From Branchiibius sp. NY16-3462-2 (GTDB lineage: Bacteria > Actinomycetota > Actinomycetes > Actinomycetales > Dermatophilaceae): a stretch of DNA of 55,935 nt. Every line of letters begins with the position of its first letter. Position 1 is the first letter of the stretch. The notes under the pieces were generated by a model, which worked only from the letters and a program-made list of their open reading frames with translations, had not been told where the DNA came from and made no database searches. Below are positions 34,098 through 42,647 of this stretch, one piece after another. The position numbers and the translations under genes were made by a program. The stretch spans positions 1 to 55,935 of the forward strand of contig NZ_LVCF01000037.1 in assembly GCF_001594145.1 (NCBI RefSeq), read 5' to 3'.

Positions 34098-35591
34098 GTG
34101 CCCCAGCCCGACCCCGTCGATGAGTTGCCGTACGCCGAGTTGCAAGCTCGCGCCGTACGTCACCTTGCGCCCGTCCTGGGGGTGCTGACCGATCTCGGGG
34201 CACGGTTCGCGGCGCAGGGACACGAACTGGCGCTGGTCGGTGGCCCCGTGCGGGACGCGCTGCTCGGCCGCACGCCCAGCGATCTGGACTTCGCCACCTC
34301 CGCCAGACCGGAGCAGACCCAGGCGATCCTCGATGAGTGGGCCGATGCGACCTGGGACATGGGCCGGGCGTTCGGCACGATCGGCGGGCAGCGCGGTGCT
34401 GACACGGTCGAGATCACGACCTACCGTGCGGACGTCTACGATCGCACGAGTCGCAAACCGGAGGTGATGTTCGGCGACTCGCTGGTCGATGACCTGCGTC
34501 GGCGCGACTTCACCGTGAACGCGATGGCGTTGCGCCTGCCGGACCCGCAGTTCGTGGACCCGTTCGGTGGACTCGCCGACCTGGCGTCGCGCATCCTGCG
34601 TACCCCGGCCCCGGCCGTCGAGTCATTCGCGGACGACCCGTTGCGGATGATGCGGGCGGCCCGGTTCGTGGCTCAGTTGGGCTTCACCGCCTCCGCGGAG
34701 GTCGTCGGCGCGATGACCGCGATGGCCTCGTCGCTGGAGATGATCTCGGCGGAGCGGGTGCGCGACGAACTGTCCAAACTGCTGTTGGCCGACCATCCGA
34801 CCCCGGGTTTGCGGTTGCTGGTCGACACCGGTCTGGCCGCGGTGATGCTGCCGGAACTACCGGCGTTGCAGTTGGAGGTCGATGAGCACCACCGGCACAA
34901 GGACGTCTACGAACACTCACTGACCGTGCTGGAGCAGGCCATCGCTCTGGAGGGTCCGCGCGAGGTTCCCGGCCTCGGACCGGTCGAACCCGTGCCCGCT
35001 CCCGACCTGGTGCTGCGGCTCGCTGCGCTCCTGCACGACATCGGCAAACCGGCCACCCGCCGTTTCGAAGCCGGCGGTGGGGTGTCGTTCCATCACCACG
35101 AGATGGTGGGCGCCAAGCTGACCAAGAAGCGGCTCAAGGCACTGCGCTACCCCGGCGACATCGTCAAGGACGTATCGCGACTGGTTGAGTTGCACCTGCG
35201 CTTCCACGGTTACGGCGGTGGGGAGTGGACCGACTCGGCCGTGCGACGCTACGTCACCGACGCCGGGCCTCTGCTGTCCCGGCTGCACCTGTTGACCCGC
35301 TCGGACTCCACGACGCGTAACAAGCGCCGGGCTGCGGCGCTCGCCGCCTCCTACGACAGCCTCGAACGTCGGATCGCGGTGGTGCAGGCGGCCGAGGAGC
35401 TGGCCGCGGTCCGCCCGGAACTCGACGGGAACCAGATCGCGGAAACCCTTGGTATCAAACCGGGTCCGGTGCTCGGCCGGGCCTATAAGCACCTGCTGGA
35501 GTTCCGCCTGGATGCCGGCCCTGTCGGTGCGGACGCGGCGCGGGAGGAGCTGCTGCGCTGGTGGGCGCAGCAGCCCGAGGCTCAGGCCTGA
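34098..35591 (+). CDS. cca: CCA tRNA nucleotidyltransferase
   Basis: A 497-residue enzyme that adds or repairs the CCA end of tRNA. The nucleotidyltransferase motif LVGGPVRDALLGRTPSDLDFATSARP includes the DxD metal ligands, and the RRDFTVNAMAL base-recognition segment follows. A C-terminal HD domain (VYEHSLTVLEQAI, ALLHDIGKPATRR, HHHEMVG) suggests added phosphohydrolase activity. It matches actinobacterial PcnA proteins in length and order. The start is GTG 34098 with no ribosome site. Its last 10 bases overlap the convergent oxidoreductase gene. One of the two tRNAs here lacks an encoded CCA and would need it. Confidence 0.94.
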   Translation: MPQPDPVDELPYAELQARAVRHLAPVLGVLTDLGARFAAQGHELALVGGPVRDALLGRTPSDLDFATSARPEQTQAILDEWADATWDMGRAFGTIGGQRGADTVEITTYRADVYDRTSRKPEVMFGDSLVDDLRRRDFTVNAMALRLPDPQFVDPFGGLADLASRILRTPAPAVESFADDPLRMMRAARFVAQLGFTASAEVVGAMTAMASSLEMISAERVRDELSKLLLADHPTPGLRLLVDTGLAAVMLPELPALQLEVDEHHRHKDVYEHSLTVLEQAIALEGPREVPGLGPVEPVPAPDLVLRLAALLHDIGKPATRRFEAGGGVSFHHHEMVGAKLTKKRLKALRYPGDIVKDVSRLVELHLRFHGYGGGEWTDSAVRRYVTDAGPLLSRLHLLTRSDSTTRNKRRAAALAASYDSLERRIAVVQAAEELAAVRPELDGNQIAETLGIKPGPVLGRAYKHLLEFRLDAGPVGADAAREELLRWWAQQPEAQA

Positions 35592-36451
35592 GCCGACCGC
35601 AGCGTCTCGATCAGCGGGGTCGTCGGACGGCCGATCAGCTTCTTCAGGGTGCCGTCGGTGAAGGCCAGATCACCCTCGGCGATGTTGGCGTCCAGTCCGG
35701 TGACGAAGCCGATCGCCCCCTCGGGCAACCCGGCCTGCTGCAGTGCCGCCACGTGCTCCTGCGTCGAAACGTCCTTGCTGACCACGGCGCGACCCAGGAC
35801 CTCGCCCAGCGCGGCCGCCAGATCGTCGTACGTCCACGCGGTGTCACCGGCGAGCTCGTAGACCTGGCCGATGTGGCCCTCGGTGGTGAGGACGACGGCC
35901 GCCGCTTCCGCATAGTCGGCGCGGGACGCGGAGGCCACCTTGCCGTCGTGGGCACTGCCCAGCAACACACCGCTGCCCCGGACCTCGTCCAGCTTCGGCA
36001 GATAGTTCTCGTTGTACCAGTTGTTGCGCAGAATCACGCTCGGCAGACCGCTCGCCGCGAGCGCCTCCTCGGTCGCCTTGTGCTCCGGGGCCAGGATCAG
36101 CCGGCTGGTGGTCGCGAACGGCGCTGAGGTGTAAACGAATTCGGTGATGGTCCCCCGCGACGCGGCTGCGTCGATGACCGCGGTGTGCTGGGCGACGCGC
36201 TGCCCGACCTCGCTGCCGGAGACCAGGAGGACCTTGTCCACCGGCTCCGCCCCGACCAGCGCCGCCAGGATGGTTTCGGGCCGGTCGTAGTCGAGTTCGG
36301 CGGCGCCCACCCCGCGATCGACCAGGTCGGAAATCTTTTCCGGGGTGCGAGCGCCGGCGATGATCTGGTTCGCCGGTACGCCGCGTTGCAGCAATGCTTC
36401 GACGGCCAGTCGGCCGAGGTGTCCGGAGGCGCCGGTGACGAGGATGGTCAT
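35582..36451 (-). CDS. NmrA-type NAD(P)H:quinone oxidoreductase (QorB-like)
   Basis: ATG 36451 with GAAAGGA upstream gives 289 residues. The dinucleotide-binding motif ILVTGASGHLGRLAVEALL is at the N-terminus, and the body (VLLVSGSEVGQR, HTAVIDAA, FVYTSAP, ILRNNWYNENY) follows the QorB/YtfG class of atypical short-chain reductases. The catalytic YxxxK of classical SDRs is absent, as in NmrA-like members. It probably reduces quinones or related electrophiles. It is a single gene, convergent with the CCA transferase and co-directional with the MFS gene beyond a large hairpin. Confidence 0.85.
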   Translation of the reverse strand: MTILVTGASGHLGRLAVEALLQRGVPANQIIAGARTPEKISDLVDRGVGAAELDYDRPETILAALVGAEPVDKVLLVSGSEVGQRVAQHTAVIDAAASRGTITEFVYTSAPFATTSRLILAPEHKATEEALAASGLPSVILRNNWYNENYLPKLDEVRGSGVLLGSAHDGKVASASRADYAEAAAVVLTTEGHIGQVYELAGDTAWTYDDLAAALGEVLGRAVVSKDVSTQEHVAALQQAGLPEGAIGFVTGLDANIAEGDLAFTDGTLKKLIGRPTTPLIETLRSAQA

Positions 36452-36532
36452 GAGGGTCCTTTCGCAGGGAGGGTCTGTTCGCGGCAACCCCCGGACGCCG
36501 GATCGCATTCCCGGTGCCGCGCTCCCGCAGTC

Positions 36533-36588
36533 GGTTTGGTCACGAATGGCCCTTTGAAAGCTTCAAAGGGGCCATCCGTGACCAAACC
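36533..36588. terminator. Very long hairpin between MFS and oxidoreductase genes
   Basis: Arms of about 27 bases (36533-36560 and 36561-36588) meet at AAGCTT and pair with a few bulges. Part of the arms, GTCACG-AATGGCC and GGCCATCCGTGAC, resembles the hairpins at 6746 and 17359. It lies 22 bases after the MFS stop and can end that transcript; no T-run is present. Confidence 0.65.
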
Positions 36589-36610
36589 CGGGGGCAGGAG
36601 GGGCGGGCGG

Positions 36611-38113
36611 TCAGCTCTCCGCGAGGATCAACTCGTCGTCGAGCGCCAGTTCCTCGGTGCCACGGCTACCCCGGCGCGGACGCAGCGCCACCATGAGCAC
36701 CGCGAAACCCACCGCCAGCAACGCGCCTGCTACCGCGAACCCGCGGTCCGCGCCGGTCACGAAGGCGTCGGTCACCGCTGCCGGCGTCGCCGACACCGGG
36801 TGAGCCGTCGCGAACACCGTCACCAGCACGGCCAGGCCGAGGGCGCCGCCCAGTTGCTGGGTGACGTTGACCAGACCCGAGGCCACCCCGCGGTCGGCCG
36901 GCTCGACACCGGTCAACCCTGCGGCGGTCAGCGGGACGAACGCGGTGCCGTTGCCCAGCCCCAGCAGGATCATCGGCAGGACCATCGCGGCGTACGTCGT
37001 GTGGGCACCCAGCACCAGGGCCATCGACCCCAGCCCGATCGCCGAGAGCGCCATCCCGACGCCGGCGATCACCCGCACGCTGTAGCGGTCGGCCAGCCAC
37101 CGCGACACGATCTGCGAGGAGGTGAATACCGACAGCGGGATCGGCAGGAAGGCCAGACCGGTCTGCAGCGGCGTCCAGCCCAGGACCAACTGCAGGTACT
37201 GGCTCATGAAGAAGAACGCACCCATCGAGCCGGCCACCAGAAGCAGCCGCGCGACGTACGCCGTGGAGCGCTCGCGGTGCGCGAAGAGCCGCAGCGGCGT
37301 GATCGGGTGGGAGACGATCGACTCGTTGAAGATGAACGCGCCCAGGAGCACGGTGCCGGTGACGAAGGCGATCAGCGTGCCGGCATCGCCCCAGCCGTCC
37401 TCGGCGGCCCGGATGAATCCGTAAACAACCGTGCTCATGCCGAGCGTCACCAGGATCGCGCCCAGGGCGTCGGCAGGCGTCCGGGTCCGGGCGGTCCGCG
37501 GCAGGACGAGGAGCGCAGCGACGAAGACGGCGATGCCGATGGGGGCGTTCACGAAGAAGACCCAGCGCCAGGAGGCGAGGTCAGTGAGCAGACCGCCGGC
37601 GATCAGGCCGATGGCTGCACCCGAGGCGGAGACAACGGTGTACCAACCGATCGCACGAGTCTGCTCACGGCCGGGCGCCACGCTGGACATCAGGATGGTG
37701 AGGGCGGCCGGGGCGAGCATCGCGGCCCCCACCCCCTGCAACGCGCGGGCGCTGAGCAGTACGACGGCGTTCGTGGCGAACCCGCCGAGGATCGAGGAAG
37801 CGGTGAACAGCACCAGCCCCGCCAGGAAGGTGCTGCGCCGGCCGACGATGTCGCCCAGCCGGGAGCCGAGCAGCAGGAGGCCGCCGAAGGCGAGCGTGTA
37901 GGCGTTGACCACCCAGGACAGGCTGGCCGAGCTCATCGACAGATCCCGCTGGATGTCCGGCAGGGCGATGTTCACGATGGCCGCGTCCAGCACGATCATC
38001 AGCTGGGTGATCAGGACCACGGCGATGATCACGCCGGTACGGCGTGACATCCCTTCCGTGGGAGGGGACTGGGTTTTGGGGGCCGCACTACGTGTGGTCT
38101 CGGTGTGTGTCAT
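36611..38113 (-). CDS. MFS drug exporter, DHA2 (EmrB/QacA) family
   Basis: A 500-residue protein with 14 predicted membrane segments. Motif C-like GWYTVVSASGAAIGLIAGGLLTDLASWRWVFFVN and motif A-like GSRLGDIVGRRSTFL are typical of proton-driven DHA2 exporters, as is LMIVLDAAIVNIALPDIQ in the first helix with its conserved acidic residue. GAAGGG precedes ATG 38113. It is divergent from a TetR gene, and the promoter between them carries two palindromes, so it is likely an inducible efflux pump. Substrate unknown. Confidence 0.93.
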   Translation of the reverse strand: MTHTETTRSAAPKTQSPPTEGMSRRTGVIIAVVLITQLMIVLDAAIVNIALPDIQRDLSMSSASLSWVVNAYTLAFGGLLLLGSRLGDIVGRRSTFLAGLVLFTASSILGGFATNAVVLLSARALQGVGAAMLAPAALTILMSSVAPGREQTRAIGWYTVVSASGAAIGLIAGGLLTDLASWRWVFFVNAPIGIAVFVAALLVLPRTARTRTPADALGAILVTLGMSTVVYGFIRAAEDGWGDAGTLIAFVTGTVLLGAFIFNESIVSHPITPLRLFAHRERSTAYVARLLLVAGSMGAFFFMSQYLQLVLGWTPLQTGLAFLPIPLSVFTSSQIVSRWLADRYSVRVIAGVGMALSAIGLGSMALVLGAHTTYAAMVLPMILLGLGNGTAFVPLTAAGLTGVEPADRGVASGLVNVTQQLGGALGLAVLVTVFATAHPVSATPAAVTDAFVTGADRGFAVAGALLAVGFAVLMVALRPRRGSRGTEELALDDELILAES

Positions 38114-38158
38114 GTCAGTTGGCCCTTCAAGGAGTATGGGGCGTAGAATCGACTGAAG

Positions 38159-38217
38159 CGGAGGATTTCTCCGGTTGCGATAGAACGACTATACGGAGGC
38201 ATCCTCCGGTTATGCAA
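38159..38217 (-). promoter_or_regulatory. MFS promoter with two TetR-type operators
   Basis: On the minus strand TTGCAT (38217-38212) and TATAGT (38193-38188) are 18 bases apart. The palindrome CGGAGG-CAT-CCTCCG (38194-38208) fills the spacer. A second, CGGAG...CTCCG (38159-38173), lies just downstream of the predicted start. Binding at either would block the exporter gene. Confidence 0.75.
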
Positions 38218-38236
38218 GTGGTGCCTCGAAGGTGGT

Positions 38237-38908
38237 GTGGAGTCCATGGGGGAAACGTCGACGACGGTGTCGCGTGATCAGGGGACTGCGACGGCGGCCA
38301 CAGCCGCGAATACCGTTGCTGCAGAAGCAAAGAAGCCGCTGCGTGCCGATGCTGCCCGCAACCGGGCCAAGCTACTGGCTGCTGCGGCGGAGGCCTTCAC
38401 CCACCAGGGGGTGGAGGTGTCCCTGGAGGACATCGCCGCTGCCGCCGGGGTCGGGATCGGCACCCTCTATCGCAACTTCCCCACGCGCGAGGATCTGGTG
38501 TTGGCGGTCTACGCCGACCAGGTCAGTGCGTTGGAGCAGCGCTCGCAGGAGTTGCCGACGCAGTTTCCTCCGGCGGAGGCCCTGCACGAATGGATGCGCG
38601 GTTTCGTGGACTTCTACGCGGTCAAACGCGGCATGGTGAATCTGCTGCGTTCGATGCAGAGCACCAATCAGACGCCGTTCGAGGGCACTCGGGAGAAGTT
38701 GCTCGCGTCCGCGGATCGCGTCCTGCAGCCGGCGATCGAGTCGGGAGCAGTCCGGCCCGACGTCAGCGCCAGCGAGATTACCCGCGCGCTCGGTGGTATC
38801 TGCTTGGCCGCGGCCAACAACGCGGACGACACCGCTCTACCGCTGGTGGATCTGATCTTCGACGGACTGCGGTACGGCTGCCCGAGCAGCGACCCGGGCA
38901 CCAACTGA
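38237..38908 (+). CDS. TetR-family transcriptional regulator
   Basis: A 223-residue protein; start GTG 38237 (GAAGG upstream) or ATG 38246. After a 35-residue Ala/Thr-rich tail, residues 36-85 are the TetR DNA-binding domain: RADAARNRAKLLAAAAEAFTHQG, EVSLEDIAAAAGVGIGTLYRNFPTREDLV. The ligand domain FVDFYAVKRGMVNLL...ITRALGGICLA follows. It is divergent from the MFS exporter, with paired CGGAG/CTCCG palindromes between, so it most likely represses the exporter and itself until a substrate binds. Confidence 0.9.
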   Translation: MESMGETSTTVSRDQGTATAATAANTVAAEAKKPLRADAARNRAKLLAAAAEAFTHQGVEVSLEDIAAAAGVGIGTLYRNFPTREDLVLAVYADQVSALEQRSQELPTQFPPAEALHEWMRGFVDFYAVKRGMVNLLRSMQSTNQTPFEGTREKLLASADRVLQPAIESGAVRPDVSASEITRALGGICLAAANNADDTALPLVDLIFDGLRYGCPSSDPGTN

Positions 38909-38969
38909 GCCCGACCAACTGAACCACGGCACAAACTGCACCACTCGGCGTATTTGCTGGTTGTCGTGA

Positions 38970-39191
38970 TCAGTCGGTCACGATGACGAGGACTTCGCCC
39001 TCCTGCACCACGTCACCGCGGCGGACCCGCACGGCGGTCACTGTGCCGGGAAACTCCGGAGCCACCGGGATCTCCATCTTCATCGACTCCAGAAGTACCA
39101 GCTCCTGGCCGGCTTCGACGTGGTCGCCGACGGACACGTGGACGGCAGCAACCTCGGCGACCAAGTCCGAGGCAATCTCCTGATGGGGCAC
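38970..39191 (-). CDS. Small biotin/lipoyl carrier protein
   Basis: A 73-residue protein from GTG 39191. It is a single biotinyl domain: DLVAEVAAVHVSVGDHVEAGQELVLLESMKMEIPV with the biotin-accepting Lys in SMKME, then PGTVTAVRVRRGDVVQEGEVLVIV. Size and sequence match the stand-alone actinobacterial carrier typified by mycobacterial TB7.3 (Rv3221c). It would carry carboxyl groups for an acyl-CoA carboxylase, but no carboxylase gene is nearby. The ribosome site is weak, so the exact start is less certain. Confidence 0.88.
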   Translation of the reverse strand: MPHQEIASDLVAEVAAVHVSVGDHVEAGQELVLLESMKMEIPVAPEFPGTVTAVRVRRGDVVQEGEVLVIVTD

Positions 39192-39378
39192 CTGGCCAGT
39201 CAAGCACCGCCCGGGTCGGCGCCGCGCGGTGTGATCCGCCGGAAACCGCCCAGGTTCTTTGTGCGTTCTACACAGGGGGGGTTGCGAGCGCTCGTTCATG
39301 ACATCGGTCATGGCTGGCCGGCCAACTCGCGATGTATCGTGAATTAACCCGCTTGTGTGTCTGTCCCGAAGGAATGTC

Positions 39379-40182
39379 ATGCCCATCGTGAGCGTCTTCG
39401 CATTCGCCTGCCTGGCGTTGCTGGTCGGCCGAATGGCCGGACGCGTCCCCCAGCTGTCGACAGGGGGCGCGTTCCTTGGTCTCGTCGTCTGCGGACTTCT
39501 GGGTGCCGCGTGGGTATTGCCAGTTCTACCGTTAGTGTTCGTAGGCTGGGTCCTACTGGGGCCGACCCGCCGAGAGCACAAGCGCTCACTGAGAGCGGCG
39601 CGGCGCACGCACATCGAGGGAAGGTGGCAGCAGATGGCTGACACAGGTTCTGGTCAACCATGCTGTGACAACCCGATGCCGCACCGGCACCGGCCGTACG
39701 AAGTACCCACGGCTGACACGCCCCGCCGTCGTCGGCCCTACGACCCGCCGCAGACGCAGACCCGCGTGGCCGGTGGCGACCAGGGTCTACTGCAGTTCGC
39801 TGCCGATACCCGGCTGCCCGAGTCCAGCCGCGAGCGCATCGGCGCGTTGCACGACCGGTTGGCCGAAGCCGTGAAGTACGTCAAGGAGCGCAACCTCGAC
39901 TCCGGTCTGCACGGGTTCAACCTGGAGCAGATCCGCGACGACTTCGCGCCGAACGCGATCAAGACCTACCTCGCGCTGCCGCCGTCGACTGCGCGCACGA
40001 CCGTGATCGTCGACGGAAAGACCGGTGAGGTGCTCCTGAACGAGCAACTCGATCTGCTCATCAAGGGTGTCGACCAGCAGCTGGTGTCGGCAGCGATGGC
40101 CAGTGGCGATGAGATGCGGGCCAGCGAGCGTTTCCTACGGGAGAAGTTCGGCGCCCGCCCCGGAGACCTCGAACTGGACTGA
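39379..40182 (+). CDS. Two-helix membrane protein with unknown cytoplasmic domain
   Basis: ATG 39379 follows GAAGGA at a good distance; 267 residues. Two membrane helices lie near 3-22 and 33-64 (GLVVCGLLGAAWVLPVLPLVFVGWVLL). A hydrophilic stretch with CCDNPMPHRHRPYE and a TPRRRRPYDPPQ basic patch leads to a folded region from about 135 (LPESSRERIGALHDRLAEAVKYVKERN) that includes IRDDFAPNAIKTYLAL and ends acidic. I recognise the last part as resembling actinobacterial proteins of unknown function only. It is divergent from the biotin carrier. Confidence 0.7.
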   Translation: MPIVSVFAFACLALLVGRMAGRVPQLSTGGAFLGLVVCGLLGAAWVLPVLPLVFVGWVLLGPTRREHKRSLRAARRTHIEGRWQQMADTGSGQPCCDNPMPHRHRPYEVPTADTPRRRRPYDPPQTQTRVAGGDQGLLQFAADTRLPESSRERIGALHDRLAEAVKYVKERNLDSGLHGFNLEQIRDDFAPNAIKTYLALPPSTARTTVIVDGKTGEVLLNEQLDLLIKGVDQQLVSAAMASGDEMRASERFLREKFGARPGDLELD

Positions 40183-40210
40183 TCTCCCGTCGGTGGTAGC
40201 TCGGGATGGC

Positions 40211-40216
40211 TACTGT
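40211..40216 (+). promoter_or_regulatory. -10 element for a leaderless lipoprotein mRNA
   Basis: TACTGT is followed by six bases and ATG 40223, with no ribosome site. It lies in the 40-base gap after the preceding gene. Confidence 0.58.
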
Positions 40217-40222
40217 CAGCCC

Positions 40223-40633
40223 ATGGGGAGTCTGTGGAGCGCAGCTATTGCGGTAGCCACGCTGACCGGCGTCGGGTTGCTGACGGGGTGTTCGTCCGGG
40301 GGAAATCAAGCGTGCACCGCCGGCCTTGCCGAGGGCCATCAGGCGGTCGTAGTCGGCTCCGGGATCCCGACGTCGGCCACCGCACAGGTCTGCGACAAGA
40401 CTGTCTGCTCCTCCGCAACCGCGACCAGCACCGATCGCGTCGACGTGCCGCTCGACATGGCGATGTGGAAGCGTGCATCAACGGTCACCGCGAACGTGTC
40501 GGCGGGCGGCACCCAGATTGCCGCGCCGGTGACCGCCACGCCCACGGCGAGTCCGTCGACCAGCACAGCGGATAACGGCTGCGATGTCCTGGTCGACTAC
40601 CGATACACCGTCACGGTGACCCCGACCCACTGA
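40223..40633 (+). CDS. Small secreted lipoprotein
   Basis: A 136-residue protein with an N-terminal signal (MGSLWSAAIAVATLTGVGLL) ending in the lipobox LLTGC, so cysteine 22 or so would be lipid-modified. The mature part has four more cysteines (ACTAG, QVCDKTVCSS, GCDV) and a beta-rich look (TVTANVSAGGTQI, DYRYTVTVTP). No family is recognised. The start has a -10 element six bases upstream and no ribosome site. A hairpin follows the stop. Confidence 0.8.
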   Translation: MGSLWSAAIAVATLTGVGLLTGCSSGGNQACTAGLAEGHQAVVVGSGIPTSATAQVCDKTVCSSATATSTDRVDVPLDMAMWKRASTVTANVSAGGTQIAAPVTATPTASPSTSTADNGCDVLVDYRYTVTVTPTH

Positions 40634-40655
40634 TTCCGACCCGGACGCACGCGAA

Positions 40656-40686
40656 GGCGGCCCACCCCGCGAAGGGATGGGCCGCC
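40656..40686. terminator. Bidirectional hairpin terminator, lipoprotein/ino1
   Basis: GGCGGCCCA (40656-40664) and TGGGCCGCC (40678-40686) pair exactly around a 13-base loop, with an added CCC/GGG pairing inside. It lies between the convergent lipoprotein and ino1 genes. Confidence 0.75.
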
Positions 40687-40708
40687 GTACGTCAATCAGT
40701 AGGCAGAC

Positions 40709-41800
40709 TCAGCGAGCCTCGGTGCCAGCAATGAAGCCCTCGAGCCGCGCGCGGCCCTCGGTGTCCTCGCGCTGCTCCGGCGGGGACTTCATCAGGTAGG
40801 ACGAGGCGGACAGCAGGGCGCCGCCGATGCCACGGTCCTTGGCGATCTTCGCCGCACGGATCGCGTCGATGATGATGCCGGCCGAGTTGGGGGAGTCCCA
40901 GACCTCGAGCTTGTACTCCAGGTTCAGCGGCACGTCACCGAACGCGCGACCCTCGAGGCGCACGTAGGCCCACTTGCGGTCATCGAGCCACGCGACGTAG
41001 TCCGACGGGCCGATGTGCACGTTCTTGTCGTTGACCTTGCCCGACAGCGGACCGTTCAGGTTGCTGGTGACGGCCTGGGTCTTGGAGACCTTCTTGGACT
41101 CCAGACGCTCACGCTCGAGCATGTTCTTGAAGTCCATGTTGCCGCCGACGTTCAGCTGGTAGGTGCGGTCCAGCGTGACGCCGCGGTCCTCGAACAGCTT
41201 GGCCATCACGCGGTGGGTGATGGTGGCGCCGACCTGGGACTTGATGTCGTCACCGATGATCGGCACGCCCGCGGCCTCGAACTTCGCAGCCCACTCGGGG
41301 TCGGAAGCGATGAAGACCGGCAGCGCGTTGACGAAGGCCACGCCCGCGTCGATCGCGCACTGCGCGTAGAACTTGTCGGCCTCTTCGGAGCCCACCGGCA
41401 GGTAGGAGACGAGCACGTCGGCCTTGGCGTCCTTGAGCGCCTGGACGACGTCCACGGGCTCGGCGTCGGACTCATCGATGGTCAGGGCGTAGTACTTGCC
41501 GATGCCATCGAGGGTGTGACCGCGCTGCACGGTGACACCGGTCGGCGGCACGTCGGCGATCTTGATGGTGTTGTTCTCGGACGCGTTGATCGCCTCGGAC
41601 AGGTCGAAGCCGACCTTCTTGGCGTCGACGTCGAAGGCGGCAACGAATTCCACGTCACCGACGTGGTACTCACCGAACTTCACGTGCATCAGGCCGGGGA
41701 CCGTGGTGTCCGCCGGGGCGTTCTTGTAGTACTCGACACCTTGGACCAGCGAGCTGGCGCAGTTGCCGACGCCGACGACGGCGACGCGGATGGATCCCAT
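40709..41800 (-). CDS. ino1: Inositol-3-phosphate synthase
   Basis: ATG 41800 is eight bases from AAGGAG; an ATG at 41806 is too close to it. The protein has 363 residues. It opens MGSIRVAVVGVGNCASSLVQG, the NAD-binding motif, and contains the conserved YLPVGSEEADKFYAQCAID, IGDDIKSQVGATITHR and GGNMDFKNM segments. It makes inositol phosphate from glucose 6-phosphate, for mycothiol and phosphatidylinositol lipids, a trait of actinomycetes. It lies 25 bases after padR, as in the mycobacterial Rv0047c-Rv0046c pair. Confidence 0.96.
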   Translation of the reverse strand: MGSIRVAVVGVGNCASSLVQGVEYYKNAPADTTVPGLMHVKFGEYHVGDVEFVAAFDVDAKKVGFDLSEAINASENNTIKIADVPPTGVTVQRGHTLDGIGKYYALTIDESDAEPVDVVQALKDAKADVLVSYLPVGSEEADKFYAQCAIDAGVAFVNALPVFIASDPEWAAKFEAAGVPIIGDDIKSQVGATITHRVMAKLFEDRGVTLDRTYQLNVGGNMDFKNMLERERLESKKVSKTQAVTSNLNGPLSGKVNDKNVHIGPSDYVAWLDDRKWAYVRLEGRAFGDVPLNLEYKLEVWDSPNSAGIIIDAIRAAKIAKDRGIGGALLSASSYLMKSPPEQREDTEGRARLEGFIAGTEAR

Positions 41801-41825
41801 GGACATAGCTCCTTGTGCGGGTTTC

Positions 41826-42422
41826 TTACTTGTTTTCAGCGGTGGACTGCTGGGTTGCGGGACGGCCGGCCCGCTCGGTCTCAATGAGTTCGGACAACCA
41901 CCGGACTTCTCGTTCGGTGGATTCCAAACCGTGGCGGTGCAGTTCAGTGGTGTAGGCGTCGGCGCGCTCGCGACGCTGCCGGGACGCTTCACGGGCGTCG
42001 TCGAGGCGCTCCTCCAAGCGCGACCGGCGGCCCTCGAGGATGCGCAACCGCACGTCCTGGCCGGTCTGGCCGAAGAACGCGAAGTGCACGTCGAAGGAGC
42101 CGTCCTCCCAGGAGCCCGGACCGGCGTCGGAAAGCATCGCCTCGAGCTGGTCCTTACCCTCCGGCGTGAGCGCGTAGGTGATCCGGGAGCGGGAGTTGAT
42201 GGCATGTCCGGCCGCATCGTCAGCCCGCGCAGTGACCCAGCCACGCTGCTGCAGCGTCTTCAGGCAGGGGTAGAGGGAACCGAAGGACACCATGTGGAAC
42301 GCGCCGAGGATTCCCGACAGCCGCTTGCGGATCTCGTAGCCGTGCAGCGGTGAGTCGTGCAGCAGGCCCAGGACGGCGAGTTCGAGCATCGCGCCGCGGC
42401 GGTTCGCGCGGGTCGGGCTCAT
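41826..42422 (-). CDS. PadR-family transcriptional regulator
   Basis: A 198-residue protein. Residues 12-95 are the PadR winged helix (LELAVLGLLHDSPLHGYEIRKRL, GSLYPCLKTLQQRGWV, RITYALTPEGKDQLEAM); the C-terminal half is a charged helical dimerisation region (RILEGRRSRLEERLDDAREASRQRRERADAYT). AGGAAAG precedes the ATG. A perfect palindrome lies 59 bases upstream. With ino1 25 bases downstream, it probably controls its own operon and so inositol synthesis. Confidence 0.93.
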   Translation of the reverse strand: MSPTRANRRGAMLELAVLGLLHDSPLHGYEIRKRLSGILGAFHMVSFGSLYPCLKTLQQRGWVTARADDAAGHAINSRSRITYALTPEGKDQLEAMLSDAGPGSWEDGSFDVHFAFFGQTGQDVRLRILEGRRSRLEERLDDAREASRQRRERADAYTTELHRHGLESTEREVRWLSELIETERAGRPATQQSTAENK

Positions 42423-42480
42423 AGCGGATTCTTTCCTGGCGGAGATGATGGTGTGCGATATAACGAGACAACGTTAGCGC

Positions 42481-42505
42481 TCGATGTATCGAAATGATAC
42501 ATCGA
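42481..42505. promoter_or_regulatory. PadR operator palindrome
   Basis: TCGATGTATC and GATACATCGA are perfect 10-base arms around GAAAT, upstream of padR-ino1. The ATGTATC/GATACAT cores are like those bound by PadR proteins. It also lies 143 bases upstream of the penicillin-binding protein gene on the other strand. Confidence 0.75.
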
Positions 42506-42647
42506 ACCCTGTGAATCCGCTAACACCCCAGGTGGCCGCGGTACCGCCGAAATGTGCGGCCAGGCTGCCCCTGCCGACCTCGTCGAGCAGTACGCCGATC
42601 TGTCAGCTCGCAGGAAGTGCCATATTCCGCGGTTACTCTTCTTGATC

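Noticed and set aside
36185..38047. A 620-codon plus-strand frame opposite the MFS and oxidoreductase genes
   Set aside because: Very hydrophilic, low-complexity translation with no ribosome site; it mirrors two well-supported genes on the minus strand.
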